A stretch of 64,000 nucleotides of DNA from Bettongia penicillata ogilbyi (taxonomy: Eukaryota > Chordata > Mammalia > Diprotodontia > Potoroidae). Below, one piece after another: positions 34,368 through 44,939 of the stretch. The stretch lies in assembly GCA_023548195.1 (NCBI GenBank), contig JAJHZJ010000311.1, positions 9,062,825 to 9,126,824 on the forward strand. The letters run 5' to 3'. The first letter of the stretch is position 1. The number at the start of each line of letters is the position of its first letter. A program made the position numbers and the translations under genes. The notes under the pieces are model-generated. The model did no database searches. It was not told the origin of the DNA and worked only from the letters and a program-made list of their open reading frames with translations.

Positions 34368-35285
34368 ATGCCCAGAAAAGAGAAAAAAAATAAGGCCATA
34401 GAAGGTTACTTTCTTGGTGAACAGATATTTCCTCCTTTCCTTTCAGATGAGGAAGAACAATGCTTACCATCAGGGAAAGACATAGAAGTCAAGGCTTCTG
34501 TATCTCAAACATCCAAAATAAATATTCAGTGCGCTCAGGCCATTGAAGAGCTCAAAAAGGATTTTGAAAATCAAGTTAGACAGGTGGAGAAAAAACTGGG
34601 AAGAGAAACGAGAGAGATGCAAGAAAAGCATGAAAAACAGGTCAATACCTTGCTAAAGGAGACGCCAAAAAATGCTGAAGAAAATAACACCTTGAAAAAT
34701 AGGCTCACTCAATTGGCAAAAGAGGTTCAAAAAGCCAATGAGGAGAAGAATGCTTTCAAAAGCAGAATAAGCCAAATGGAAAAGGAGGTTCAAAAGCTCA
34801 CTGAAGAAAACAGTTCTCTCAAAATTAGAATGGAACAGATGGAGGCTAATGACTTTCTGAGAAAACAAGAAATCACAAAACAAAACTTAAAGAATGAAAA
34901 AATGGAAGAGATTGTGAAATACCTCACTGGAAAAACAACTGACCTGGAAAATAGATCCAGGAAAGACAACTTAAAAATTATGGGACTACCTGAAAACCAT
35001 GATCAAAAAAAGAGCCTAGACATCATCTTTCATGAAATGATGAAGGAAAACTGCCCTGATATTCTACAACCAGAGGGCAAAATAAGCATTGAAGGAATCC
35101 ATCGATTACCACTTGAAAGAGATCCAAAGGGAAGGAGCCAAGATGGTGGAGTAGAAAGACTCACGTATGCTAGCTCCGAATCCACAGCCCATAAGTTTCC
35201 TGTAAAAAGAACTCCACACAAATTCTGGAGCAGTGGAACCTGCGCAGAAACACAGTGGAAGAGATTTCTGTTCGACAGAGACTAG
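34368..35285 (+). pseudogene. Outer HAL1 ORF1, N-terminal part, reads into inner element
   Basis: Opens with ATG and MPRKEKKNKA, acidic linker, heptad coiled coil (about residues 56-195), then the RRM start (LKIMGLPE). It stays open to residue 254 (ERDPK), where the inner HAL1 begins at about 35,130. The last roughly 50 codons are translated from the inner element's 5' UTR and are not ORF1 sequence; the stop is at 35,283-35,285. The true C-terminal domain lies at 37,899-38,250. No disabling change precedes the insertion, so the ORF1 may have been intact when it was split. It shares the start and coiled coil with the minus-strand copy at 32,333. Confidence 0.85.
35116..35129 (+). repeat. Target-site duplication, left copy (inner HAL1)
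   Basis: AAAGAGATCCAAAG. The right copy at 37,899-37,913 (AAAGAGTTCCAAAAG) differs by one substitution and one base of A-run length. Confidence 0.75.
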
Positions 35286-35795
35286 GAAAGCCGTCCCCAG
35301 GGGTCCATCACACACCAGACACGGAGCCCACCTCTGTGCTGCCCTGGCCTTGAGGCCCCAGGGGAGCAGATCCGAGCAGGCTTCAGGGATGGAATCTCTG
35401 GCGACCGTGAAAGTCCCTCCACTCACAGGCGCTACAGGTCAGTGACAGAGACTTCTGGGCTGGCCGAGAGGGGAGCGGGGTGTCTCTGTGACTTGGGCCC
35501 CACAGCAGGTGGTGGTGGAGGTGGCAGCAGAGGCAGAGGTGGCCAGGCACTCCCGGAGCAAGCAGGAGCTCAGGGCCATTACCAAAGGTCTCCGCATAAA
35601 CCCCCTGAGGGAACTGAGCCTGGGAGGAGGCCCTGCCCCAACCCAAGCACCAGAACTTAAGCTCACATTGAATAGCAGCCGTTCCTGCCACTGAGGCTGG
35701 GGAGCAGCATTTGAATCTCAGACCCCAAGCATTAGCTGGGCGGATCTAGGCGGGGGTGGACAGGAATCTCAGAAGTCAAGTAACTGGCTGGGAAA

Positions 35796-36877
35796 ATGCC
35801 CAGAAAAGGGAAGAAAAATAAGACCAGAGAAGGCTACTTTCTTGGGGAACAGATGTCCCCAACTTTTAAGAAGTACAATGCTTGTCATCAGGGAAAGACG
35901 TGGAGGTTGGGGCCTCTGTATCCAAGACATCTGAGGTGGATGTCCAGTGGGCTCAGGCTATGGAAGAGCTCAAAAAGGATTTTGAAAATCAAGTTAGACA
36001 GGTGGAGGAAAAACTGGGAAGAGAAATGAGATCCAAAAAAAGCATGAAAATGGGTAAATACTTTGGTAAAGGAGACCCAAAAAAATGCTGAAGAAAATAA
36101 CACCTTGAAAAATAGGCTAACTCAATTGGCAAAAGAGGTTCAAAAAGCAATGAGAAGAATGCTTTCAAAAGCAGAATAAGCCAAATGGAAAAGGAGGTTC
36201 AAAAGCTCACTGAAGTAAATAGTTCTCTCAAAATTAGAATGGATCAGATGGAGGCTAATGACTTTCTGAGAAACCAAGAAATCACAAAACAAAACCAAAA
36301 GAATGAAAAAATGGAAGATAATATGAAATATCTCATTGGAAAAACAACTGACCTGGAAAATAGATCCAGGAGAGACAATTTAAAAATTATGGGATTACCT
36401 GAAAGCCATGATCAAAAAAAGAGCCTGGACATCATCTTTCATTAAATTATTAAGGAAAACTGCCCTGATATTCTAGAACCAGAGGGCAAAATAAGTATTG
36501 AAGGAATCCATCGATCACCATCTGAAAGAGATCCAAAAAGAGAAACTCCTAGGAACATTGTGGCCAAATTCCAGAACTCCCAGGTCAAGGAGAAAATCTT
36601 GCAAGCAGCTAGAAAGAAACAATTCCAGTAATGTGGAAATACAATCAGGATAACACAAGATCTAGCAGCTTCTACATTAAGGGATCGAAGGGCATGGAAT
36701 AGGATATTCCAAAAATCAAAGGAACTGGGACTCAATCCAAGAATCACCTACCCAGCAAAACTGAGTATAATACTTCAGGGGAAAATATGGTCTTTCAATG
36801 AAACAGAGGACTTTCAAACATTCTTCATGAAAAGACCAGAGCTGAAAAGAAAATTTGACTTTCAAACACAAGAATGA
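35796..36877 (+). pseudogene. Inner HAL1 ORF1, several frameshifts
   Basis: Starts MPRKGKKNKT but loses frame near 35,855 (a block of the acidic linker is missing), again near 36,035 and near 36,150. The coiled-coil and RRM part 36,185-36,445 reads in frame to a TAA at 36,443-36,445, with a further nonsense change at about 36,629. The C-terminal domain is recognisable to TGA at 36,875-36,877. More decayed than the minus-strand copy at 31,245-32,333, so not functional. Confidence 0.8.
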
Positions 36878-36984
36878 GAAGAAGCATGAAAAAATAAAGA
36901 GCAGGTCATAAGGGACTTACCAAAGGTGAACTGTTTACATTCCTACATGGAAAGACAATATTTGTAACTCTTAAAACTTTTCAG

Positions 36985-37085
36985 TATCTGGGTAGTTGGT
37001 GGGACCACATACACACTTACACACACGTGCATGCACACACACATGTACATGCATGCATGCACACACATGCACGCACATACAGAGA
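36985..37085. repeat. CA/TGCA microsatellite in inner HAL1 3' UTR
   Basis: Compound tract of CACA, CATG and TGCATGCA units, at the same place as the runs at 31,036-31,100, 38,385-38,432 and 59,475-59,495. Confidence 0.85.
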
Positions 37086-37798
37086 CAGAGAGCACAGAGT
37101 GAATTGAATAGGATGGGACCATATCTTAAAAGAAATTAAGGTAAACAGTGAGAGAGAAATGTAGTGGGAAGAGAGAGGGTAAATTATATCTCATTCAAGA
37201 GGCAAGCAGGAGACCTTTTAGTGGAGGGAAAAAGAGGAGAGCTGAGAAAAAAACATGAAGTTTACCCTCATCACATTCGACTAAAGGAAGGAATAAAATG
37301 CACACTCATTTTGGTATGAAAACCTACCTTAGAATACAGGAAAATGGGGGAGAAGAAGATAAGCAGGGAGGGAGGAATGATGGAAGGGAGGGCAATGGGA
37401 GGAGGGAGTAATTTGAAGTCAACACTCGGGAAGGGACAGGATCAAAAGACAGAATAGAAACAATGCGGGGCAGGACAGGATGGAGGGAAATAGTCTTACA
37501 CAATATGACTATTATGGAAGTCATTTGCAAAACTACACAGATATGACCCATACTGAATTGCCTGCCTTCCCAAAGGGAATGGGTGGGGAGGGAGGTATGG
37601 GGAGAATTTGGAACTCAGAGTTTTAGGAACAACTGTTTAGTATTGTTCTTGCTACTAGAAAGTAAGAAATACAATTAATGTGGAATAGAAAGTCTTCTGG
37701 CCCTACAGGACCAAAGAGAAGATGGGGACAAGAGAAGGGAGGGATTATAGAAGAGAGGGCAGATTGGTGATAGGGAAAATTAGAATGCTTGGTGTATT

Positions 37799-37824
37799 GG
37801 GCTGGGGGGAGGGGATAAATGGGG
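37799..37824 (+). other. Potential G-quadruplex in HAL1 3' UTR (inner)
   Basis: Four G-runs with short loops. Equivalent tracts lie at 39,149-39,174 (outer), 30,285-30,308 (minus copy, seen as C-runs) and 58,708-58,733 (deleted copy, C-runs), each shortly before the A-tail. Confidence 0.6.
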
Positions 37825-37898
37825 AGAAAATTTGGAACCCAAAATTTTGTGAAAATGAATGTAAAAAGTTAAATAAATAAATTTATATTTAAAAAAAA

Positions 37899-38250
37899 AA
37901 AGAGTTCCAAAAGAGGAACCCCTAGGAACATTGTGGCCAAATTCCAGTGTTCCCTGGTCAAGGAGAAAATATTACAAGCAGCTGGAAAGAAACAATTCAA
38001 ATATTGTGGAAATACAATCAGGATAACACAAAATCTAGTAGCTTCTACAATAAGGGATCAAAGGGCATGGAATAGGACATTCCAGAAGTCAAAGGAACTA
38101 GGAATAAAACCAGGAATCACCTACCCAGCCAAACTGAGTAGAATACTTCAGGGGAAAAAATCGTAATTCAATGAAATAGAAGACTTTCAAGCATGCTTGT
38201 TGAAAAGACCAGGGCTGAAAAGGAAATTTGACTTTCAAACACAAGAATAA
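37899..38250 (+). pseudogene. Outer HAL1 ORF1, C-terminal part
   Basis: Resumes the outer ORF1 exactly where it was interrupted at 35,129, in the RRM to C-terminal domain (open from 37,933, ITYPAKLS block visible). A missing A just after the duplication puts it out of frame with the first part. Natural stop TAA at 38,248-38,250; an earlier stop lies at 38,164. Confidence 0.8.
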
Positions 38251-38384
38251 AGAGAAGCATGAAAAAGTAAACAGCAAAGAGAAGTCATAAGAGTCTTACT
38301 AAAGTTGATCTGTTTACATTCTTACATAGAAAGACAATATTTGTAACTCTTGAAACTTTTCAGTATCTGGGTAGTTGGTGGGAT

Positions 38385-38432
38385 TACACACACACACACA
38401 CACAGACGCGCGCGCGCACACGCAAACAGAGA
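38385..38432. repeat. (CA)n(CG)n microsatellite in outer HAL1 3' UTR
   Basis: CA run followed by a short alternating CG run and CA again: a purine-pyrimidine alternation of the kind that favours Z-DNA. Confidence 0.85.
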
Positions 38433-39245
38433 CAGAGATCACAGAGTGAATTGAATTGGATGGGATCATATCTTTAAAAAATGAAACTAAGCAGTGAGAG
38501 AGAAATATACTGGGAGGAGAGAGGGAGAAATGGAATGGGGCAGATTATCTCTCATAGAAGAGGCAGGCAGGAAACTTTTTAATGGAGGAAAAAAGAGGGG
38601 AGCTGAGAGGAAAACATGAAGTTTGCTTTCATCACATTCGACTAAAGGAAGGAATAAAATGCACACTCATTTTGGGATGAAAACCTATCTTACAATACAG
38701 GAAAGTGGGGGAGAAGGGGATAAGCAGGGTTGTGGGGATGATGGAAGGGAGGGCAATGGGAGGAGGAAGCAATTTGAAATCAACACTCTTGGGGAGGGAC
38801 AGGATAAAAAGAGAGAATAGAAGCAATGGGGGCAGGATTGGATGGAGGGAAATAGTCTTACACAACACTAGTATTATGGAAGTCATTTGCAAAACTACAC
38901 AGATATGAATTGCCTGCCTTCCCAAAGGGAATGGGTGGGGAGGGAGTGATAGGGAGAAGTAGGAACTCAAACTTGTAGGAACAACTGTGAAGTATTGTTC
39001 TTGCTACTAGGAAATAAGAAATAGAGGTAATGGGGAATAGAAAGTTATCTGGCCCTATAGGACAAAAGAGAAGATGGGGACAAGGGAGGGGAAAGATGAT
39101 AGAAGAGGGCAGATTGGTGATCGGGGCAATTAGAATGCTCGGTGTATTGGGGTGGGGAGAGGGAAGAAATGGGGAGAAAATTTGGAACCCAAAATTTTGC
39201 GAAAATGAAGGTAAAAAAGTTAAATAAATTAATTAATAAAAGAAA

Positions 39246-39262
39246 AAAAATGAGATTATACA
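39246..39262 (+). repeat. Target-site duplication, right copy (outer HAL1)
   Basis: AAAAATGAGATTATACA, pair of 33,681-33,697. Confidence 0.85.
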
Positions 39263-42155
39263 TCCATTGAGGATTTAAACATTTCTCTATAAAAGTCAGA
39301 ATGGCATGCTTATAAGAGGGGAATGGGTTTCTATATACTAGGGCATACTATGCTTGTATCCTTCATGCTGCAAAGGTTTGTGCATGCTCTGATTAGTACA
39401 AAACATTTCTGGCTCACTTATCTTCATCCAAGTAGAACCTAGGAATATCCTCTAATGGACCACCCCTAAGGGTGGCCATCACTTCTTGTGTATTGCACTG
39501 AGGATGGAGAGATATCAAAAACATGGTTCTATTTAGAAATCAAAGGGCAAAGAAAGAGCTTTATAGAGTCAAAAAAAGAACCATTTTCCTTATTAGTGGT
39601 CCTCTGACTATAGACAGAAACCTGTCAAATTCTCTGAACTTACAGTATGACCCTGGATTGGGTTCCTGATAAGGAAAAGAGAGTCTGTTCTAGCTATGGC
39701 CACAGAAAAAGAGAAGGACTTGGGTTGATTCCTCAGTGTTGGGAACTGTTCACCTCAGTTGCTCCTTTTGTACTCCCATCTCCAGTTGTTCCTTCCCAGA
39801 AATTTTCCCTTCTCCACTTTGATTCCTTGTCTTATTGTTCCATCTCTGTCTTTCCTGCATTGGTGCTCCGTAATTCCACTATACCTTTCTCCAAGCTCTC
39901 TTTGACTGACTCCCTGCAGCATTGCTCTCTTGCCTTCAACTGCCATTGATCCTTCATCATTCCCATGACACTGTCATCCATTCCCTTCCCATCAGGTGTT
40001 GTGGGCCCATTGGACCAAGGCCACTGGCCTCTTCTTTGGTATGGTATCATGGTTCTTCTCTCTGCTATCATTTTTCTCAGTTCAGTTTCAGAGTACCAGT
40101 TCCCTGTTGCATTTTTTTTTCCTCTCCAGAAGATGGTGCCAGTTCTCAAATGATACAGATATTTCAGTGCCCTCAGTGGGAATGCCTCTAAGCTATTTAA
40201 AATTTTTAGCTCTTTTAGTATGAATGTCTCTAAGCTGTTTGCCACAATTTAAAAAAAAATTAGCATCTCCTTGGATACAAAGTGTCTTTTCAGGCACCTG
40301 GGTGGTACCCGTGAACCACATTGTAAGTCAACTCATGATGGTTCCAACTGTCTATACTTCCTCCTTTTCCCAGGCAGTATGCTTTCTTTTAGCACACACA
40401 ACTGAGTTTCTATATTCAGAAAAGTAGCTTCAGTTTTGCTACTCACTTGTCTTCTCATTCCCTGTCTTCCTCTTTGGCAATTGTATAATCTATGGAGATT
40501 AACTTGGGGCACTTCTCCAAATTTATATCAGAGATCTAAGAAAGGGGAAGGCTAAGGAGGGACCTAGGCTGTGGCTCCAATTAACTGCTCCCAAGACACA
40601 ACCCTGAGATAAGAGAAATGCAAAATTCTATTATAATATCAAAGATTGTCTGATATATTAGACATGAATGTTTCCACATTTTTCCTGACTTGGAGGGATG
40701 GTAGTTAATACAAGGGGAAAATACTCCCAAAATATACCTGTGCAATTTGAGTATTAAAAATATCTGGTAAACGGATTGTCCAGAGGCAGAGTGAATCGTA
40801 TGATGAATCTTTGTGAATTATCTAAATAACTCAAGGAGCACTTTTTAATTAGACTTTATGCTTTGCTTCAGAACTTTTTAGTTTCTTATAGGAACAAGGA
40901 GGAAAGAAGGAATGAATATGGGAAGTGACCTAGGAAGCTTGACATTCATACACAATGGTTAATATAATTTAGAAAGAAATAAAAAATCCAGCTCTTATAA
41001 ATATATCAAAATCATACTTCCCAGTGATTTAGGGGGAAAAATAATGTATACTTTTCTTAAGGAGAAGATATATTTAGCAACAAAGATATTAATCTTTGGC
41101 AATCTAGTGCAATCTATAGAACTCTTCTTGAAATAATGTTTTTAAATATAAAAGGGGATGAGGATGATGGTCATAGTGTAGACAGTGCAATTTAGAAATG
41201 AATAGGAATTAATATGAAAGACTGGTTCCATGAAAGATTAAATCCCTTGTCAAGAGTGCATGAAAATTCTCTCACCTATTCCCCATATGTCTTCTTTTCT
41301 TTAACTGCAGGAGATGAGTTCGTGAGATCTCCCTTGTAGATTACCATGCCAGAGAATGAAAACCCAGAACCTATGGATTGAAGATACATGGAACAAACCA
41401 TCAGCATCAAACATATGTAAATGTGTGCTATAGAACCACAGGAAACCTATCGAATAGTGTTAACTAATACAAAGTTTTCTGTGAAGAAATATTACCATAC
41501 AATGTAAGATGATGATAATGATCATTAGCTGATTAAGCTAAACTTTAATAGGAATAAATTGATATCTAAAACTCAGGATGAAATTTTTGCTCATTGATGA
41601 GTTTAACATTTTTTGTGTGTGTGTATTCAAATGGATTAGATTATTAAAGGAAAGAGAAAATAGCAGTCAGTGGAAAATTATATCCCATCATCTTTATGCC
41701 AGCAGAGTGTAGTCTTTGTATATAAAAACACATACCATTTTTAGTGTGATAACCTGAATATGAAGATTGTCAGTATAGCATTCATCATCCCATTATCAAA
41801 TAGTTAAAATCAATGTTTTTTTTTCCAAAAATATTCTTTGGGTAATTTTGTCCTCCCTCTTCTGATCTATTTGATTTCATATATTTGATTCCCTAGTTTC
41901 TTTTAAAATTTATATTTATTTCAGAATATTTCCAATAACAAAAGAGGCTCTTTTATTGGCGGTATACTACAGATTTGGTTAAGTGTATGCTATTGTATTT
42001 CAGTTTCTTCCAAAATAACATTCAATTAAAAATAGATGTTTAAATTAGCATGTTTTGTTTACAAGTGAGAAAATAAATGGTGAGAATATCATTTTAATTC
42101 TGAATTTCTGTACTGGATCTTCATTTGTAACCTTTTCCCTATCTGTGGACATATT
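39263..42155. other. No recognised repeat or gene
   Basis: About 2.9 kb. A minus-strand open frame of 137 codons at 39,832-40,245 has no domain that I recognise. Its N-terminal part contains two similar 12-13 residue blocks (LETFILKELK and LEAFPLRALK), which look like a small internal duplication. The rest is AT-rich single-copy-like sequence. Confidence 0.4.
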
Positions 42156-42159
42156 CTTA

Positions 42160-42415
42160 TTCTCTCCTAAGCTCTAGGCCTGCATTATAAGGACTGCCTA
42201 TTGGGCATTCCAAATTGAATATTCCATAAACATATACAGAACAAATTAAACATGAACAGAACGGAATTATCTCCAATATCCCCAAATTGATTTTAAAACT
42301 CATATTGTTATTCCTTTCACCCAAGTTCTTAACTTTGGAATTATACCCAATGCCTCATCATCCTTCAATGATCAAATCCATCCAATCAGTTGGCAAATCA
42401 TTATCTATATGAAGG
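42160..42415 (+). mobile_element. L2 ORF2 fragment
   Basis: 'gactgcctattgggcattcc', 'aaattaaacatgaacagaac', 'ggaattatctccaatatccc' and, further on, 'aaatccatccaatcagttgg' with 'caaatcattatctat' follow the L2 ORF2 order (caactgcctacttgacatctcc ... aaacttaacatgtccaaaac ... catccaatccatcagcaaatcctg). Confidence 0.7.
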
Positions 42416-42439
42416 GTGCTCAACTTTTTTTAAAAATGT

Positions 42440-42600
42440 GTCTTAAAACCAGTTTGACAGTTTGGTGAAGCCTGCGGGCCCCTTCTTAGAATAATGTTTT
42501 TAAATATATAAAATGAAATACATATCATTGCAAAAGTTATGTTTAAATACAGGCATCAAAATAAGTTTTAAAAATTCAGAGACTCCAAGTTAAAATTTTC
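42440..42600 (+). repeat. Unclassified ancient interspersed repeat, copy 2
   Basis: 'gtttggtgaagcctgcgggc', 'cccttcttagaataatgttt' and 'aaatgaaatacatatcattg' match copy 1 at 13,895-14,060. Confidence 0.6.
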
Positions 42601-42659
42601 TTTCACTCCACTGTACTCTATGTTAGTAGACTGTTGACTGTGTTACTATAGTCAATGCA

Positions 42660-43350
42660 TCTTGTTCATTGGAGGCTAACCTTGTATAATAAGCCTCTCC
42701 AAACTGAGCTAAGTATTTCCTGAAAACAACAATTACAACAGCATAACAGTGGTATATGATTGTGATGGGATATCACTGTGCTGTAAGAAATGATGAGCTC
42801 ACTGATTTTTGAAAAAAAAATTATGGATAGACTTGCACAAAACAATGAAGAGTTATATGAACAGAAACAAGAGATCATTGTATACAGTAACAGAAACATT
42901 GCTTGAAGAACAACTTTGAGAAACTAAGTCAATTTGACAAATCCCCAAATTAATTACAAAGGACTCATGAAGACACTATCTGCATCCAGAAAACAAGCAG
43001 TAGTATGTATAGAATGGTTTTTCATATATGTATGTATGTATATGTATATATGCACATGAGTACCTATGTGTATATATTTATAAATGTTTATATAATTCAT
43101 ATACATATATTTACATTTTATATGTATATTTTTAAATATGCATATATATGTGTGCATTTTTGTGTCTAACGGTAGCCATCTCTGGGATGGTGGAGAAGGA
43201 AGAGAAGAAAGCAGGGAAAAGAAAGTTATGCAATAATTTTATTATATATTTTAAAAAACTAGCAAGTTGTACATAATGTATTTGCAGTTTCATATGCAAT
43301 CATCTTTTTATTATTATGGAAATGCTTGTTTTATTTCATAAATTAAGATT
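42660..43350 (+). mobile_element. L1 3' end, subfamily with TATG-rich 3' UTR
   Basis: 'gtggtatatgattgtgatgg' and 'gctgtaagaaatgatgagct' are the end of ORF2, followed by 'ttacaaaggactcatgaaga' and 'ctgcatccagaaaacaagca', a TATG-rich stretch (43,025-43,150), 'ctaacggtagccatctctgg', and the terminal 'caagttgtacataatgtatt'/'gcagtttcatatgcaatc'. The same subfamily end occurs at 46,255-47,450. Confidence 0.75.
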
Positions 43351-43365
43351 ATGTACATGTGTGTA

Positions 43366-43420
43366 TATGTCTATCTATCTATCCATCTATCTACCTACCT
43401 ATGTCTTTATCTATATCTAT
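43366..43420. repeat. (CTAT)n microsatellite
   Basis: CTAT/CTAC tetranucleotide run, just 3' of the L1 end. Confidence 0.85.
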
Positions 43421-43559
43421 TCATAATTCAACCCAAACAAAGCATTTCTTATTTGATCAGGTGTGTCAGAGCTTACACTCTATTGGTGTTGTCTTCAAAC
43501 ATTGAGGATCAAATCCGTGCTACGATGAGGCATTACAACAGTGGGTTCAGTAGGTAGAC

Positions 43560-44930
43560 ACATAACAGGAACTTAACAAATGCTTATAGATGGATTGAAT
43601 AGATCAAAGAACACAATTTTTCCTCCTTTCATTTATAGCTAATAAGCTTTAAGTATTTCTTTAGTTTATTTCAGCAAAGGAGATACTGATCATCTGTTTT
43701 AAATGTTTTATGGCCATTGGAAGAGCCACAGTGGGAGACATACCTTATTTTGTTCCCCAGCCCATTCCAAATTGTTTATTCTGTTTGGTATTAAAGCAGC
43801 AGGAGGTGAGAAAAAAAAATCTCGTCTGATTTTATTGCTCAACTGAGTCAACAAAGTGTTTCAGGATTGGTTCTCTTTTAGGTTTTAGGCTTAGTGATAA
43901 ATAAAATCCTTTTGCTCAACCCTTTCTGAGAGGACAGTGTATCAATATCTAATTTAGCCGGCCAGAAAATACATTAACATAGCAGAAAATAATTTATGAG
44001 ACTGGCTTAGTCTTGGATCTCCCTATTAAATGTAGTTAAAGCAGATCAACAGCGATGTATTGTGTTTTTTGTTATCTTAATAATTCTAATTAACTTTCGG
44101 TAATTGCTAAGAATCTGCATCTAACTAACAAGGGCCATTTTTCATGGTTATTGTTTTCAGCAGGCAGCGAAGAAATGAATAAAATAAGTTTTATGAGAAA
44201 TTAAACTTAATTCAAAGCAACCAAGCTTTCATTCTTATTGAAGAACATAAAGTTCACCAATGGATATGACCATTTATTTACATTTGAAAGACAAAAGCAT
44301 TCCGTAAAACTTTATAAAAGTGTGATAATTATAAACAAATCCATCACTGTAGAACATCATGTGATCTTCAGAATCTTTTCCCATTCTGTTAATTACTGAG
44401 ATGTGTAGCTCCTTCCCCTGTGTTTGGCTCACTCTTTTTGATTTCTACTTCATTTTGTAATACTGAGGTCCAGTTTTTTACATCATTCTTGCTATAATTG
44501 TGATGAATTGCAAAGTAGCCAACATAGAATTGAGCTACCTCAGTGTTTCAGCTGAATTCCAACTGCAATCAGCGTCACAGAACAATTTGGCATTTGCTCA
44601 TTGGCCCAGGGAAATAGAGCTGTAGATTTTTCTCCTTGTTACGGACCTCATGGCCATCTCACAGAAAAGATGGTTACAATTAGTTTATGCCAATGTTTCT
44701 TCAAAGGAATTTGTGACTTAAAGTGGCAGGTTCTGAAAAGAATCCAAAGCTGCTCAGCCAGAACCATTCATTGGGTAACAGACCTAAGATGGAAGAGTGT
44801 GGCCTACACAGAAATAAAGAAACAATGATACTATATTCAGATACTTTTTATTCTAGAATTCTAAAGGACACTGAATTACTTAAAACAATAATATTAAAAA
44901 ACATAAAATATGATCATTTGCAATAGTCTA
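43560..44930. other. Repeat-free block, candidate conserved non-coding element
   Basis: About 1.4 kb with no recognised repeat, between two L1 3' ends. It is AT-rich but keeps CpGs (for example 'tctcgtctg', 'tagccggcca', 'cagcgatg', 'tttcggtaat', 'gcagcgaag') and holds homeodomain-type TAATTA cores at 44,088-44,093 and about 44,390. No coding potential. The assignment is inference only; comparison with other mammals would decide. Confidence 0.4.
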
Positions 44931-44939
44931 TGGCTCTCA

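Larger units (their letters stand above)
35130..37898 (+). mobile_element. Inner HAL1, nested in outer HAL1 ORF1
   Basis: Starts GGAAGGAGCCAAGATGGTGG (YY1-like motif 35,140-35,149). 5' UTR to 35,795, ORF1 35,796-36,877, 3' UTR with CA-rich microsatellite and G-rich tract, A-tail 37,891-37,900. Length about 2.77 kb and full length. The surrounding ORF1 sequence continues on both sides. Confidence 0.9.
33699..39245 (+). mobile_element. Outer HAL1, split by a second HAL1
   Basis: Two parts: 33,699-35,129 (5' UTR and ORF1 to within the RRM) and about 37,899-39,245 (rest of ORF1, 3' UTR and A-rich tail). Together they make about 2.78 kb, the full HAL1 length. It starts GGGAGGAGCCAAGATGGTGG with the YY1-like motif at 33,709-33,718 and is flanked by a 17-bp target-site duplication with one mismatch. 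The interruption at 35,129/37,899 is an independent HAL1 with its own duplication. Confidence 0.9.
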
